DNA of 64,000 nt from Desulfosediminicola flagellatus (lineage in GTDB: Bacteria > Desulfobacterota > Desulfobulbia > Desulfobulbales > Desulfocapsaceae). This document shows positions 1 to 7,422 of this stretch, in pieces. The DNA is taken from positions 6,032,501 to 6,096,500 of the forward strand of contig NZ_CP050698.1 of NCBI RefSeq assembly GCF_005116655.2, written 5' to 3'. The translations under genes were made by a program, and so were the position numbers. Every line of letters begins with the position of its first letter. Within the stretch, counting starts at the first letter, position 1. Below the pieces are notes generated by a model. It had not been told where the DNA came from and searched no databases. It saw nothing but the letters and a program-made list of their open reading frames with translations.

Positions 1-4
1 AAAA

Positions 5-66
5 ATCGTGATATCGGTTAGGCGATGTCCCAATAGTCCCAATAGGTTCTGATGATAGATCACGAT
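5..66. repeat. inverted repeat in the leader of the microcompartment operon
   Basis: ATCGTGAT at 5-12 is matched by ATCACGAT at 59-66, and between them TCCCAATAG is repeated in tandem (28-36 and 37-45). This could be a leader stem or an operator. The operon promoter is not visible and may lie before the window, so its function is unknown. Confidence 0.3.
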
Positions 67-108
67 GAGTAAACTCGTGAAAAATACAATCTGTAAGGAG
101 TAGGAACT

Positions 109-1554
109 ATGGTGGATAAAGATCTCTTATCCATACAGGAAGCCAGGTCTCTGGTACGATCCGCGCAAAAAGCCCAGGCGGAAATTCGTAAATTAAACCA
201 GAGTCAGATCGATGCGGTGACTGAAGCAATCGGCAAGGCTGCTGTACAGAATGCGGAATCACTTGCAAAGCTTGCAGTGGAAGATACCGGCTTCGGACGT
301 TGGGAAGATAAGACGCAGAAGAATCTGCTCGCAAGCGAGATGCTCCTGGATAATATCCGCGGAATGAAGACCGTTGGTATCCTGCGAGAAGATGACGTGG
401 AAGGTATTTGGGAAATTGCCAAACCTGCCGGTGTTATCGCTGCACTGATTCCTTCAACCAACCCGACTTCAACCACAATCTTCAAGTCAATCATCGCTAT
501 TAAAGCTGGTAACGGAATTGTTTTTGCTCCGCATCCAAGTGCGTTGAATTGTATTAAGGCGACTGTGGACATGATCAAGCGCGTTTTGGTTGAGCAGGGT
601 GTACCTGCTGATCTCGTAAGCGCAATGAGTGTTCCGACAGTTCAGGGTACAGAGGAACTGATGAAACAGTCAGACCTCATCCTCGCTACCGGTGGTCCGG
701 GCATGGTTAAGGCTGCGTATAGCTCAGGTAAGCCGGCACTTGGTGTTGGCGCTGGTAACGTTCCTGTATATATCGAGCGTAGCGCTGATATTGCAGATGC
801 AGTCGACAAAATCATGTCAAGTAAGACCTTTGATAACGGTACCGTCTGTGCATCTGAGCAGGCAATTCTCGCTGACCGTGTGATAACCGATCAGGTCAAG
901 GCAACCCTGAAGGCTAAAGGATGTCTTTTTCTCCAAGGCGATGACGTAATCAAGGTTAAGGCTATCATGGAACGCCCGGGTGGAGGCATGAATCCGCAGA
1001 TCGTTGGTAAGGATGCGCAGACCGTTGCTGCCATGGCTGGTATTACCATTCCTGCAGGAACACGTCTGATGGTTTACGAAGAAGATGGAATCGGTCCTGA
1101 ATTTCCTTTCTCAAAAGAAAAACTCACAGCTCTCATTGGTTATTACACTGTTGAAGACTGGCGCCAGGCCTGCGAATACTGCCATAAGCTGCTTATAAAC
1201 GGTGGTATTGGCCATACTCTGTCAATTCACTCAAATGACAGAAATGTCATCCGTGAGTTTGCAATCGAAAAACCAGTGTCCCGCATGGTGGTGAACACCG
1301 GTTCGACTCAGGGTGCGGTGGGTATCTCTACTGCTCTTGCTCCATCATTGACGCTGGGATGCGGTAACGAAGGTGGTAGCTCGACTTCCGACAATGTCGG
1401 TCCAGAGCATCTCTTTAATGTGCGAAGAGTCGCTTTCGGCAAGGACCAGAAGGCTCCTGCCGTAGCAGCAGCAACCACAACTGTGAGTGTCAATGAGGTG
1501 GAGAGAATAACCGAACTGGTTATGAAACGCCTTAAAGAGGGCGCTGTAATATAA
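109..1554 (+). CDS. microcompartment acylating aldehyde dehydrogenase (acetaldehyde to acetyl-CoA)
   Basis: This is a CoA-acylating aldehyde dehydrogenase of the EutE/PduP family, 481 residues, the usual length. The presumed catalytic cysteine is C247 in the motif FDNGTVCASEQ, and the GxGNVPV nucleotide-site region is near 213. Residues about 450-481 form an Ala/Thr-rich linker and a short amphipathic helix (VNEVERITELVMKRL), the pattern of a C-terminal encapsulation peptide that directs cargo into a microcompartment. An AAGGAG-type ribosome site precedes the ATG. It is the first visible gene of a shell-protein operon. With IslA nearby, the expected substrate is acetaldehyde, giving acetyl-CoA and NADH in the shell lumen. 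The substrate is inferred from context; the enzyme class is clear. An alcohol dehydrogenase for NADH recycling is not in the window and could lie upstream. Confidence 0.92.
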   Translation: MVDKDLLSIQEARSLVRSAQKAQAEIRKLNQSQIDAVTEAIGKAAVQNAESLAKLAVEDTGFGRWEDKTQKNLLASEMLLDNIRGMKTVGILREDDVEGIWEIAKPAGVIAALIPSTNPTSTTIFKSIIAIKAGNGIVFAPHPSALNCIKATVDMIKRVLVEQGVPADLVSAMSVPTVQGTEELMKQSDLILATGGPGMVKAAYSSGKPALGVGAGNVPVYIERSADIADAVDKIMSSKTFDNGTVCASEQAILADRVITDQVKATLKAKGCLFLQGDDVIKVKAIMERPGGGMNPQIVGKDAQTVAAMAGITIPAGTRLMVYEEDGIGPEFPFSKEKLTALIGYYTVEDWRQACEYCHKLLINGGIGHTLSIHSNDRNVIREFAIEKPVSRMVVNTGSTQGAVGISTALAPSLTLGCGNEGGSSTSDNVGPEHLFNVRRVAFGKDQKAPAVAAATTTVSVNEVERITELVMKRLKEGAVI

Positions 1555-1572
1555 GTGGTTTTTATCAGGTAA

Positions 1573-1614
1573 CTACCCTTGTGCTTTTGCGCGATAGCGC
1601 GAGCAGGAGGGTAG
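1573..1614 (+). other. intercistronic hairpin before the first shell gene
   Basis: CTACCCT (1573-1579) pairs with AGGGTAG (1608-1614), with a nested TGCT/AGCA and GCGC-rich inner stem. It has no T-run, so it is more likely an mRNA processing or stability element than a terminator. Confidence 0.5.
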
Positions 1615-1665
1615 AGATCAACATCGTTGATGTAACTTATTATCCGAATCGGAGGATTGACTATC

Positions 1666-1935
1666 ATGAATGCTTTAGGAATGATCGAAACAAAAGGTTT
1701 TGTAGGTGCTGTAGAAGCTGCTGACGCAATGGTTAAAGCTGCAAATGTAACCATGGTTGGAACCACCATGGCTGGCGGCGGACTTGTTTGTGTTGTTGTT
1801 CGTGGTGATGTAGGTGCTGTTAAAGCTGCTACTGATGCTGGTGCTGTTGCAGCAGAGAGAGTTGGCGAACTCGTAAGTGTACACGTTATTCCACGTCCAC
1901 ATAACGACGTTGAAGCTATTCTTCCTAAAGCATAA
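1666..1935 (+). CDS. BMC-H hexameric shell protein
   Basis: This is a single-domain bacterial microcompartment (BMC) shell protein of the PduA/EutM type, 89 residues from the ATG at 1666. An upstream in-frame TTG lies only a few bases from the GGAGGA site, so the ATG is preferred. The N-terminus ALGMIETKGFVGAVEAADAM is the standard BMC fold opening, followed by the edge-strand and pore segment TTMAGGGLVCVVVRGDVGAV. Such proteins form the hexagonal tiles of the shell. It lies between two strong RNA hairpins, which suits a very abundant product. Confidence 0.95.
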   Translation: MNALGMIETKGFVGAVEAADAMVKAANVTMVGTTMAGGGLVCVVVRGDVGAVKAATDAGAVAAERVGELVSVHVIPRPHNDVEAILPKA

Positions 1936-1971
1936 TTAGTCAATTATACGCTTGAAGAAAATAGAGCCTGG

Positions 1972-1999
1972 GCCGGCGGACTGTTAACAAGCCGCCGGC
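1972..1999 (+). other. GC-rich hairpin after the first shell gene
   Basis: GCCGGCGG (1972-1979) and CCGCCGGC (1992-1999) form a perfect 8-bp stem with a 12-nt loop and no T-tail. The position just after a major shell gene suggests protection of the upstream message 3' end, or attenuation that lowers downstream expression. Confidence 0.55.
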
Positions 2000-2065
2000 G
2001 CGTTCTGTACGCTTTAAAAGAGTCCTATGTAGTTTGCAGGATGGGACGGCTAACGGAGTAGGAAA

Positions 2066-2428
2066 ATGAGTGAAGCTCAACCTCGAAAAAGAAAAGCACC
2101 TGTAGCCAAAAAGAAGGTAGCACCGCCCAAACGACTCGGTGCTGTAGGTATGATTGAAACCAGAGGTTTCGTTGCCGCCATAGAGGCAGCAGATGCCATG
2201 CTGAAATCCGCAAATGTTACCCTCGCCGGCATGAAGAAGGTAGGTAGCGGTCTGATTACAATCATCGTCAGGGGTGATATCGGCGCTGTACAGGCTGCTA
2301 CCGAAGCCGGAGCAGCTGCTGCAAAGGCGGTAGGAAAGGTGCGAAGCGTTCATGTTATTCCGAATCCCCATGAAGATGTCGAAGTAATTATACCAGCCAA
2401 CGACGGGCATACACTGCCAAAAGTCTGA
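2066..2428 (+). CDS. BMC-H shell protein with basic N-terminal extension
   Basis: A second single-domain BMC shell protein, 120 residues. The BMC domain starts at about residue 26 (LGAVGMIETRGFVAAIEAAD), and its pore-side segment is GMKKVGSGLITIIVRGD. Residues 1-25 are a Lys/Arg/Pro/Ala-rich tail (RKRKAPVAKKKVAPPKR) absent from ordinary BMC-H proteins. The ATG has a good upstream site (GGAGTAGG). The domain call is secure; the role of the tail is unknown. It could contact cargo, nucleic acid or another shell face. Confidence 0.93.
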   Translation: MSEAQPRKRKAPVAKKKVAPPKRLGAVGMIETRGFVAAIEAADAMLKSANVTLAGMKKVGSGLITIIVRGDIGAVQAATEAGAAAAKAVGKVRSVHVIPNPHEDVEVIIPANDGHTLPKV

Positions 2429-2563
2429 ATTGGCCGGATGAGTTCCTGTGGAAATGATCAGGGACCGGTTTGTTGATGACGGAGCAATTAATGCTCATTT
2501 GCACGGTATGCAGAGGGCGGGAATTATCTGGTTTCGAAAGATCTTGAGAGGCACAAGTATATT

Positions 2564-3235
2564 ATGTCCGTGAATGAAGAACTCATTTCAGCAATAGTCG
2601 GGGAAGTTACGAGGAGATTGAGACAGCAGTCCAATCAGAACCAGAACGATATCCCAATAGAGCTTTCCGCCCGACACGCTCATCTCTCTGAAAAGGATTA
2701 TTACGAGCTTTTCAAAGAGCCGCCAAAGCAGTTGCGTGAACTGTCTCAGCCTGGCCAGTATCTTCTGGACAAGCGATTGCGTCTGATCGGGCCAAAGGGC
2801 GTGATCGATAATATTGCCATTCTCGGACCATTCAGAAAAGAATCACAAATTGAACTCTCTGTAACTGACTCACGCATGCTGGGAGTTAATGCTCCGGTCA
2901 GACATTCCGGTGACATTGATGGTACTCCCGGTGCGGTTATTTCTTCTTCTGAAGGGCTCATTGCACTTGATCGCGGTGTCATTGTTGCCGGAAGGCACAT
3001 TCACATGCATCCTGATGATGCAGCGCGATTTGGCGTAAACGATATGGATCTGGTCTGTGTACAAACCGAGAGCCATCGACCTGTCATTTTCCGCGATGTC
3101 CTTATCCGCGTAAACAAAAATTTCCGTTTATCCATGCATATTGATTTTGATGAAGGAAATGCCAGTGGATGCACTTCCAAAACCCGCTGCATAATTATTA
3201 AAAACGTTGCAGAGGTGCAGTGTGCGTGTGGATAA
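2564..3235 (+). CDS. pduL: PduL-type phosphate propanoyltransferase/acetyltransferase
   Basis: This is the microcompartment phosphotransacylase, converting acetyl-CoA plus phosphate to acetyl phosphate and recycling CoA inside the shell; 223 residues, the usual length. Residues 1-22 (MSVNEELISAIVGEVTRRLR) form an amphipathic N-terminal encapsulation helix. The PTAC domain follows, with the His-rich metal-site segments IELSARHAHLSEKDY (near 31) and GRHIHMHPDDAARFG (near 143) typical of the di-zinc PduL fold. The reading frame overlaps the next gene. Together with the aldehyde dehydrogenase at 109 it makes a CoA-balanced route to acetyl phosphate and ATP. Confidence 0.95.
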   Translation: MSVNEELISAIVGEVTRRLRQQSNQNQNDIPIELSARHAHLSEKDYYELFKEPPKQLRELSQPGQYLLDKRLRLIGPKGVIDNIAILGPFRKESQIELSVTDSRMLGVNAPVRHSGDIDGTPGAVISSSEGLIALDRGVIVAGRHIHMHPDDAARFGVNDMDLVCVQTESHRPVIFRDVLIRVNKNFRLSMHIDFDEGNASGCTSKTRCIIIKNVAEVQCACG

Positions 3236-3824
3236 AGAACTTGTAGAACAGTTGGTGCAACAGATTCTCGGTCAGCTTACTCATGGGCATGGAATCGAGA
3301 ACGTTCTCATCCTCGGTTCAAAAAATGATGTTGTAGATATCCAGTTGCCCGACGACGACGGGGTGACCAGAAGGATGTTCTACAGTGACGAAGTGTACGA
3401 TGCTGGCCAGATAGACCGGTATATACTGCCACGACTCGAACTGGGTGATATGGCAGACCTGGCTCTCGGTAAAACGACCTCTCCACGATCTGATGAAGTG
3501 CTGAAGCTGTTGATGAGCGGAAAAACCGTCGAGGTTGTCTCCTATGCGTTCAGTGCTTTCGAAAACACAGCTCCCCCGAAGTTATTTCAACTGTATTGTG
3601 ATTATGCTGAGACTCTGAGCGGTTTTGGGCTTCGTCCTTACACAGCGGTACAGAAAAAAATCCGGCTTAATAAACGGGTCATCAGTGAGCAGGACCTCGA
3701 GAAATGTCACGCTGAAGGGATTAGCCGTATTGCTGTAACAGATAAGGCTCTGGTGACCTCTCTTGCGGAAGAATGTGCGAAAAAATTCGGAATAGAAATT
3801 CAACGTGATGAGAGAGGTGCATAA
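3222..3824 (+). CDS. microcompartment-associated protein of unknown function with encapsulation-like N-terminus
   Basis: About 200 residues. I favour the GTG at 3222 (or 3228), placed after AGAGG and overlapping the pduL stop; an upstream TTG at 3207 is also possible. The N-terminus VDKELVEQLVQQILGQL is an amphipathic helix like the one on PduL, so this protein is probably lumenal. The remainder (ENVLILGSKND..., a central MADLALGKTTS segment, and a C-terminal IAVTDKALVTSLAEE segment) resembles a family annotated only as an ethanolamine-utilisation hypothetical in microcompartment operons. I see no catalytic motif that would justify a function. It is followed with no gap by the vertex protein. 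Confidence 0.7.
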   Translation: MRVDKELVEQLVQQILGQLTHGHGIENVLILGSKNDVVDIQLPDDDGVTRRMFYSDEVYDAGQIDRYILPRLELGDMADLALGKTTSPRSDEVLKLLMSGKTVEVVSYAFSAFENTAPPKLFQLYCDYAETLSGFGLRPYTAVQKKIRLNKRVISEQDLEKCHAEGISRIAVTDKALVTSLAEECAKKFGIEIQRDERGA

Positions 3825-4109
3825 ATGATTGTAGCCAAAGTAGTCGGCAATATCTGGGCCACCCGCAAGGAAGAAAGTCTGCAGGGCATGAAGCTGATGA
3901 TTGTTCAGGTTATCGACCCGGTAACAAAAGAACACCGTAACAGTTTTGTGGCTGTTGATCAGGTTGGTGCAGGTATTGGTGAAATGGTCATCGTTTCGAC
4001 AGGTAGTTCTGCTCGTCTTGCAAAGTTAGGAAGGCATTCACCAATCGATGCAATCATCGTGGGAATTGTGGATGAGATGGATGTACCAGGCAAAAAAGAA
4101 ATGTCATGA
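3825..4109 (+). CDS. BMC-P pentameric shell vertex protein (EutN/CcmL family)
   Basis: 94 residues, the usual size. It opens with VAKVVGNIWATRKEESLQGMKLMIVQ and ends with the conserved GIVDEMD segment of EutN/CcmL proteins, which form pentamers that close the vertices of the polyhedral shell. The ATG directly follows the preceding TAA, indicating tight translational coupling. The assignment is firm. Confidence 0.95.
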   Translation: MIVAKVVGNIWATRKEESLQGMKLMIVQVIDPVTKEHRNSFVAVDQVGAGIGEMVIVSTGSSARLAKLGRHSPIDAIIVGIVDEMDVPGKKEMS

Positions 4110-4183
4110 TGGCTGCTTCACTGGTTATTGGTGGGTAGTTGTCAGAATATGTATAAATACAATGAGATGTCGATGGAGAAATC

Positions 4184-4504
4184 ATGAAAAAGAAATTGAT
4201 CAGCGCGGATAATATCAGCGATTTTCTCGGCGCTGGTGCAAAAGAAATTTACGTAGACAGTAGCATGATACTCACTTCCGGCGCGAAAGATGTATTACGT
4301 GAGAAGAAAGTGAAGATCCTTTACAGCAAGCAACCTGCAGCGGATATCGCTCCGGGCCGGAATGCTCAAACGTGTAAATCCCAGGATCTCAAGACGGTTG
4401 TAACAAAGATCGTTTCCATCCTTAGAAATGATTTTCAGGTTACTGATTCCAATACTGTTGAAAATGTTACCCAGAAGGTGCTTTGCAGTCTTAAGCGTGG
4501 ATAG
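4184..4504 (+). CDS. small microcompartment-associated protein, function unknown
   Basis: 106 residues. The N-terminal half (LISADNISDFLGAGAKEIYV followed by ILTSGAKDVLREKKVKI) matches a small motif seen at the start of microcompartment cobalamin-adenosyltransferase-like and accessory proteins. The C-terminal half (VVTKIVSILRNDFQ, then VENVTQKVLCSL) has two amphipathic helices resembling encapsulation peptides. No adenosyltransferase catalytic region is present, and a glycyl radical pathway needs no cobalamin, so a scaffold or targeting role is only a guess. It starts at an ATG after a GGAGAAATC site. Confidence 0.65.
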   Translation: MKKKLISADNISDFLGAGAKEIYVDSSMILTSGAKDVLREKKVKILYSKQPAADIAPGRNAQTCKSQDLKTVVTKIVSILRNDFQVTDSNTVENVTQKVLCSLKRG

Positions 4505-4592
4505 TGGCAGTAGTATGTGTTTCGGTCAAAGAGTTAATAGCCATCAGTAAAAGTCAGATAGATCCTCGTATCGCCCTGGGGTTGAAGTAATT

Positions 4593-5912
4593 ATGAGCAT
4601 GAATCCAATTGTTGCAGAAATTCAAGAGAATGGCGTTGTCGGAGCCGGTGGTGCTGGATTTCCGAGCCATGTGAAGCTGGCATCGAATGCCTCCACCATT
4701 ATTGTCAATGCTGCTGAATGTGAGCCACTTATCCATAAAGATAAAGAGATTTTGCTCCATCATACAGCGGAGTTTCTTGCTGGCCTGAATATGGTTATGA
4801 GGGCTGCTTCTGCGAGTGAAGGTCTCATTGGTATCAAGGAAAAACACACGCACATCATCGATCATCTGAACCAGAGTGTCGGACCAGATGTCCGGGTGGT
4901 CCCTATTGGAGATTTTTACCCTGCAGGCGATGAAATTACACTTATTTACGAGACTACTGGTAAGGTTGTTGAAGCTGGAAAGCTGCCGATTACTCAAGGT
5001 ATTATCGTAAACAATGTTGAGACCCTGCTTAATGTCGGCAGGCGTAAACCGGTCACCACAACCTTTGTTACACTCGGTGGAGATGTTGAGAATAAGGTGA
5101 CCCTGGAAGTACCCATTGGTTTGCCTATTCGTACTTTGATTGAGTATGCGAGTCCGACTATCAGTGATTATGTGGTTCTTCTCGGCGGCCCGATGATGGG
5201 ACGACTAACGTCTGATCTCGATGAAGTTGTAACCAAGACCAGTTCAGCGATTAACATTTTACCAGCAGATCATGTTCTGGTTCGAAGAATGCGGGTTATG
5301 GGCAAGCCGGATACCGTACGAAAAGTCGGTAAATCCGCCTGTGATCAATGTATATTCTGTACCGCTCTCTGCCCAAGGTATCTGCTTGGTCATCCTATTC
5401 AGCCACATAAATCCATGCGGGCACTGATGTTCACTCCTACCGGTGAAAGTGTACCGGAAATGCACGCTATGGCCTGCTGTGAGTGTAATCTCTGTACTAT
5501 GGTGAGTTGCCCGGAAGGGCTGTATCCCGGAAGTGTGAGCACCTTAAGTAAGCGATTCGCCGGTTCTTCAGGAATGAAGTTTGATGCAGCTGAATTTCAG
5601 TCAACAGGCCCTCATCCGCTTATTAAATACAGGCGGACCCCAACCAGTAAACTTAAGCGTATGCTCGATCTCAATCGTTTTGGTGATAGCGGGCCGCTTA
5701 TAGAGCATTTCTTTTCACCAAAGGTTCTTTCTGTGCCACTGCGCCAGCATATCGGTAAAGCGGCAGAGGCGATTGTTTCGGTCGGTGCTCTGGTAAATGC
5801 TGGTGAAAAAATAGCTTCAGTGGGAAGAAATCTGGGCAGTGAAATTCACTCACCAATGACGGGTAAAGTGTTGAACATTACAGACAGCACCATTGAACTG
5901 GAAATTGGCTAA
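4593..5912 (+). CDS. PduS/RnfC-like Fe-S flavin electron-transfer protein of the microcompartment
   Basis: 439 residues with the RnfC-type N-terminal nucleotide/FMN region (VGAGGAGFPSHVKLA, then NAAECEPLIHKDKE). A SLBB segment follows, then two [4Fe-4S] motifs: C250xxC253xxC256xxxC260 and a second Cys cluster at about 295-307 (CCECNLCTMVSCPEG). The C-terminal barrel segment resembles the Rnf/Nqr biotinyl-like hairpin. PduS reduces cobalamin in B12 compartments. Here no B12 enzyme is present, so the likely role is moving electrons from lumenal NADH outward, perhaps with the adjacent PduT-like shell protein. Family is clear; the electron path is inferred. Confidence 0.88.
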   Translation: MSMNPIVAEIQENGVVGAGGAGFPSHVKLASNASTIIVNAAECEPLIHKDKEILLHHTAEFLAGLNMVMRAASASEGLIGIKEKHTHIIDHLNQSVGPDVRVVPIGDFYPAGDEITLIYETTGKVVEAGKLPITQGIIVNNVETLLNVGRRKPVTTTFVTLGGDVENKVTLEVPIGLPIRTLIEYASPTISDYVVLLGGPMMGRLTSDLDEVVTKTSSAINILPADHVLVRRMRVMGKPDTVRKVGKSACDQCIFCTALCPRYLLGHPIQPHKSMRALMFTPTGESVPEMHAMACCECNLCTMVSCPEGLYPGSVSTLSKRFAGSSGMKFDAAEFQSTGPHPLIKYRRTPTSKLKRMLDLNRFGDSGPLIEHFFSPKVLSVPLRQHIGKAAEAIVSVGALVNAGEKIASVGRNLGSEIHSPMTGKVLNITDSTIELEIG

Positions 5913-5949
5913 AGCGAAACGGTTTAACGTACTACTATTTAGATAACTT

Positions 5950-6513
5950 ATGAAAACAACAGCACATTCAATTGGCGTTTTAGAACTTTCCAGTATTGCA
6001 GCCGGCTACCAGGCTCAGGATGCGATGCTCAAGGCGGCAGACATTACAATTCTTATTGCCAGGACCATTTGCTCCGGAAAATTCCTGATTATTGCGGGTG
6101 GATCGGTATCCGCTGTAAATGCTTCTCTTGAAGCAGGAGAGGCGGTGGTGGGTTCTTACCTGATCGAAAAACTCACAATCGCAAATGTGGACCAACAGAT
6201 TTTCAGTGCTATCGCCGGCACAGTACATGTCAGCGATGAGAATTTCAGGGCCTTGGGGATTGTCGAGACATTCTCTGCAACCAATATCATAGAAGCGGCA
6301 GATGCTGCAGCTAAGGCAGCTGATGTAACACTTTTCAGAGTCCATGTCTCAATGGCGATTGGAGGCAAAGGGTACTTTCTGGCGACTGGGGATGTCAGCG
6401 CCGTTCAAGCAGCAGTAGATGCGGCCTGCTCAGCTATCGAGCTTTCCGGAATGCTGGTAAATAGGGTAGTGATTCCTGCGGCTTCAAAAGAAATGCTGCA
6501 AGAGTTGCTCTAA
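5950..6513 (+). CDS. PduT-like tandem-domain (BMC-T) shell protein with candidate pore Fe-S cysteine
   Basis: 187 residues made of two BMC domains, at about 6-90 (IGVLELSSIAAGYQAQDAML) and 97-180 (LGIVETFSATNIIEAADAAA). It forms trimers acting as pseudohexameric tiles. C41 lies in ARTICSGKFLIIAGG, where PduT carries the cysteine that binds a [4Fe-4S] cluster at the central pore of the trimer. Last gene of the microcompartment operon, just after the PduS-like gene; the pair suggests electron transfer across the shell. The ribosome site is weak (GATAACTT). Confidence 0.9.
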   Translation: MKTTAHSIGVLELSSIAAGYQAQDAMLKAADITILIARTICSGKFLIIAGGSVSAVNASLEAGEAVVGSYLIEKLTIANVDQQIFSAIAGTVHVSDENFRALGIVETFSATNIIEAADAAAKAADVTLFRVHVSMAIGGKGYFLATGDVSAVQAAVDAACSAIELSGMLVNRVVIPAASKEMLQELL

Positions 6514-6543
6514 CGAAAGAATCAGCCGATTGTAGTAAAGACG

Positions 6544-6630
6544 TTCCCCCTGGATTGAACCTCTATCAGAAAATGTGGTGCGGATTGCGATTGATAACAG
6601 AAAGTAATGCTATTCAATCCGGGGGGAATT
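6544..6630 (+). other. long-stem RNA structure after the microcompartment operon
   Basis: TTCCCCCTGGATTGAA (6544-6559) pairs with TTCAATCCGGGGGGAA (6615-6630): 16 bp with one G-U pair. Inside it TATCA (6564-6568) and TGATA (6592-6596) can make a second stem. It is followed by TTTCTC. It could be a 3' stabiliser ahead of the true terminator at 6703. Confidence 0.55.
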
Positions 6631-6702
6631 TCTCATTGATCACATGTAGTCGATGAGAATACAGGTTTTCTGCTAAAAACTTACTCATCCCGCAAAACAA
6701 CC

Positions 6703-6750
6703 AGCCCGGTACAGCTATTCACCATAGCGATGCCGGGCTTTTGTCTTTTT
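6703..6750 (+). terminator. intrinsic terminator of the microcompartment operon
   Basis: AGCCCGG (6703-6709) and CCGGGCT (6733-6739) form the stem, with an inner GCTAT/ATAGC helix. TTTTGTCTTTTT follows at once. It separates the shell operon from the control region of the transport/lyase operon. Confidence 0.85.
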
Positions 6751-6961
6751 CGTACGTTTTGTCTACCACAAAAGCAAAGAGTTGCTTGCAATATTGCTAT
6801 ATTTTTGCCCGGATTTTGCCCGGATTTCTCATCAAGAAAGGCTTTCGCAGCTTCAACATACCAAGGCCTTTACTCATCGTATTTTCCTGGACGCGTTCCT
6901 CGGACTTAATGTTTTTTGCTGAAGCATTAAAACACGTTAAAAAAAGGGGATAGCCACATTC

Positions 6962-6979
6962 TGGTGCAAAAATGTAACA
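6962..6979. promoter_or_regulatory. operator-like palindrome 1 (candidate activator site)
   Basis: TGGTGCA-AAAA-TGTAACA: 7-bp arms with a 4-bp spacer. It is the weakest of three sites of the same form and lies about 370 bp before the inferred transcription start, a normal distance for a sigma-54 enhancer-binding protein. Confidence 0.55.
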
Positions 6980-6981
6980 TG

Positions 6982-6999
6982 TGTTGCAAGAATGCAACG
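6982..6999. promoter_or_regulatory. operator-like palindrome 2 (candidate activator site)
   Basis: TGTTGCA-AGAA-TGCAACG: near-perfect 7-4-7 palindrome. Its centre is exactly 20 bp from that of site 1, about two helical turns, so two activator dimers would bind on one DNA face. Confidence 0.65.
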
Positions 7000-7046
7000 C
7001 GTGTTAAGGCCTTGTATTTGTGTTGTTTGCGGAAGTGTAGTGGAAA

Positions 7047-7064
7047 TGTTGCACGTGTGCAACA
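7047..7064. promoter_or_regulatory. operator-like palindrome 3 (candidate activator site)
   Basis: TGTTGCA-CGTG-TGCAACA: perfect 7-bp arms with a 4-bp spacer, and the best copy of the motif. The most likely binder is the Fis-type activator encoded at 14457 (inference). Confidence 0.65.
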
Positions 7065-7266
7065 TCTGTTGGTTTGAATTTCAGACAACATTGTCAAACC
7101 GTTGCCCAGAACATATACATTTTATAACCCCATGCAACAGATAGGAAAAGGAAAAAGATCAATATTCGCGAAGATGTGAAGTAACACGCGCAAACCTTTG
7201 GAAGTGTAGGGAGAAGTTGAGCGTATCATTTTTTTTCGGGAGAAGGATTGCTTACAGAATTGTAAG

Positions 7267-7305
7267 AAAAGACATAATGGTTGTTGTTGAGCATTATGTC
7301 TTTTT
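7267..7305. terminator. strong hairpin terminator in the control region
   Basis: AAAAGACATAATG (7267-7279) and CATTATGTCTTTT (7292-7304) make a 13-bp stem with a 12-nt loop, flanked by T-runs in both directions. It lies nine bases before the sigma-54 promoter and would insulate it from upstream read-through. Confidence 0.75.
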
Positions 7306-7313
7306 GCGGGAAC

Positions 7314-7329
7314 TGGCATGTCTATTGCT
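7314..7329 (+). promoter_or_regulatory. sigma-54 (-24/-12) promoter of the dctP-islA operon
   Basis: TGGCAT-GTCTA-TTGCT matches the consensus TGGCAC-N5-TTGCW with one change in the -24 element. GG is at 7315-7316 and GC at 7327-7328, so transcription should start near 7340. The sigma-54 activator encoded downstream at 14457 supports this reading. Confidence 0.8.
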
Positions 7330-7422
7330 TTATACACATATAGTAATGAAATACAGTTTCTAAAATGTGTATGAGGGCGAATGGATCGCTATTACAAAAG
7401 TTTTAAATTTTTTGGAGGAACT

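Larger units (their letters stand above)
6751..7422 (+). promoter_or_regulatory. 0.67-kb control region of the isethionate transport/lyase operon
   Basis: I see no credible gene here. It holds a tandem 11-bp repeat TTTTGCCCGGA (6803-6813, 6814-6824), the palindrome GCAATATTGC (6788-6797), three 18-bp operator-like palindromes, a GACAA/TTGTC palindrome at about 7084-7095, a hairpin terminator and a sigma-54 promoter; the stronger ones are listed separately. Confidence 0.7.
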
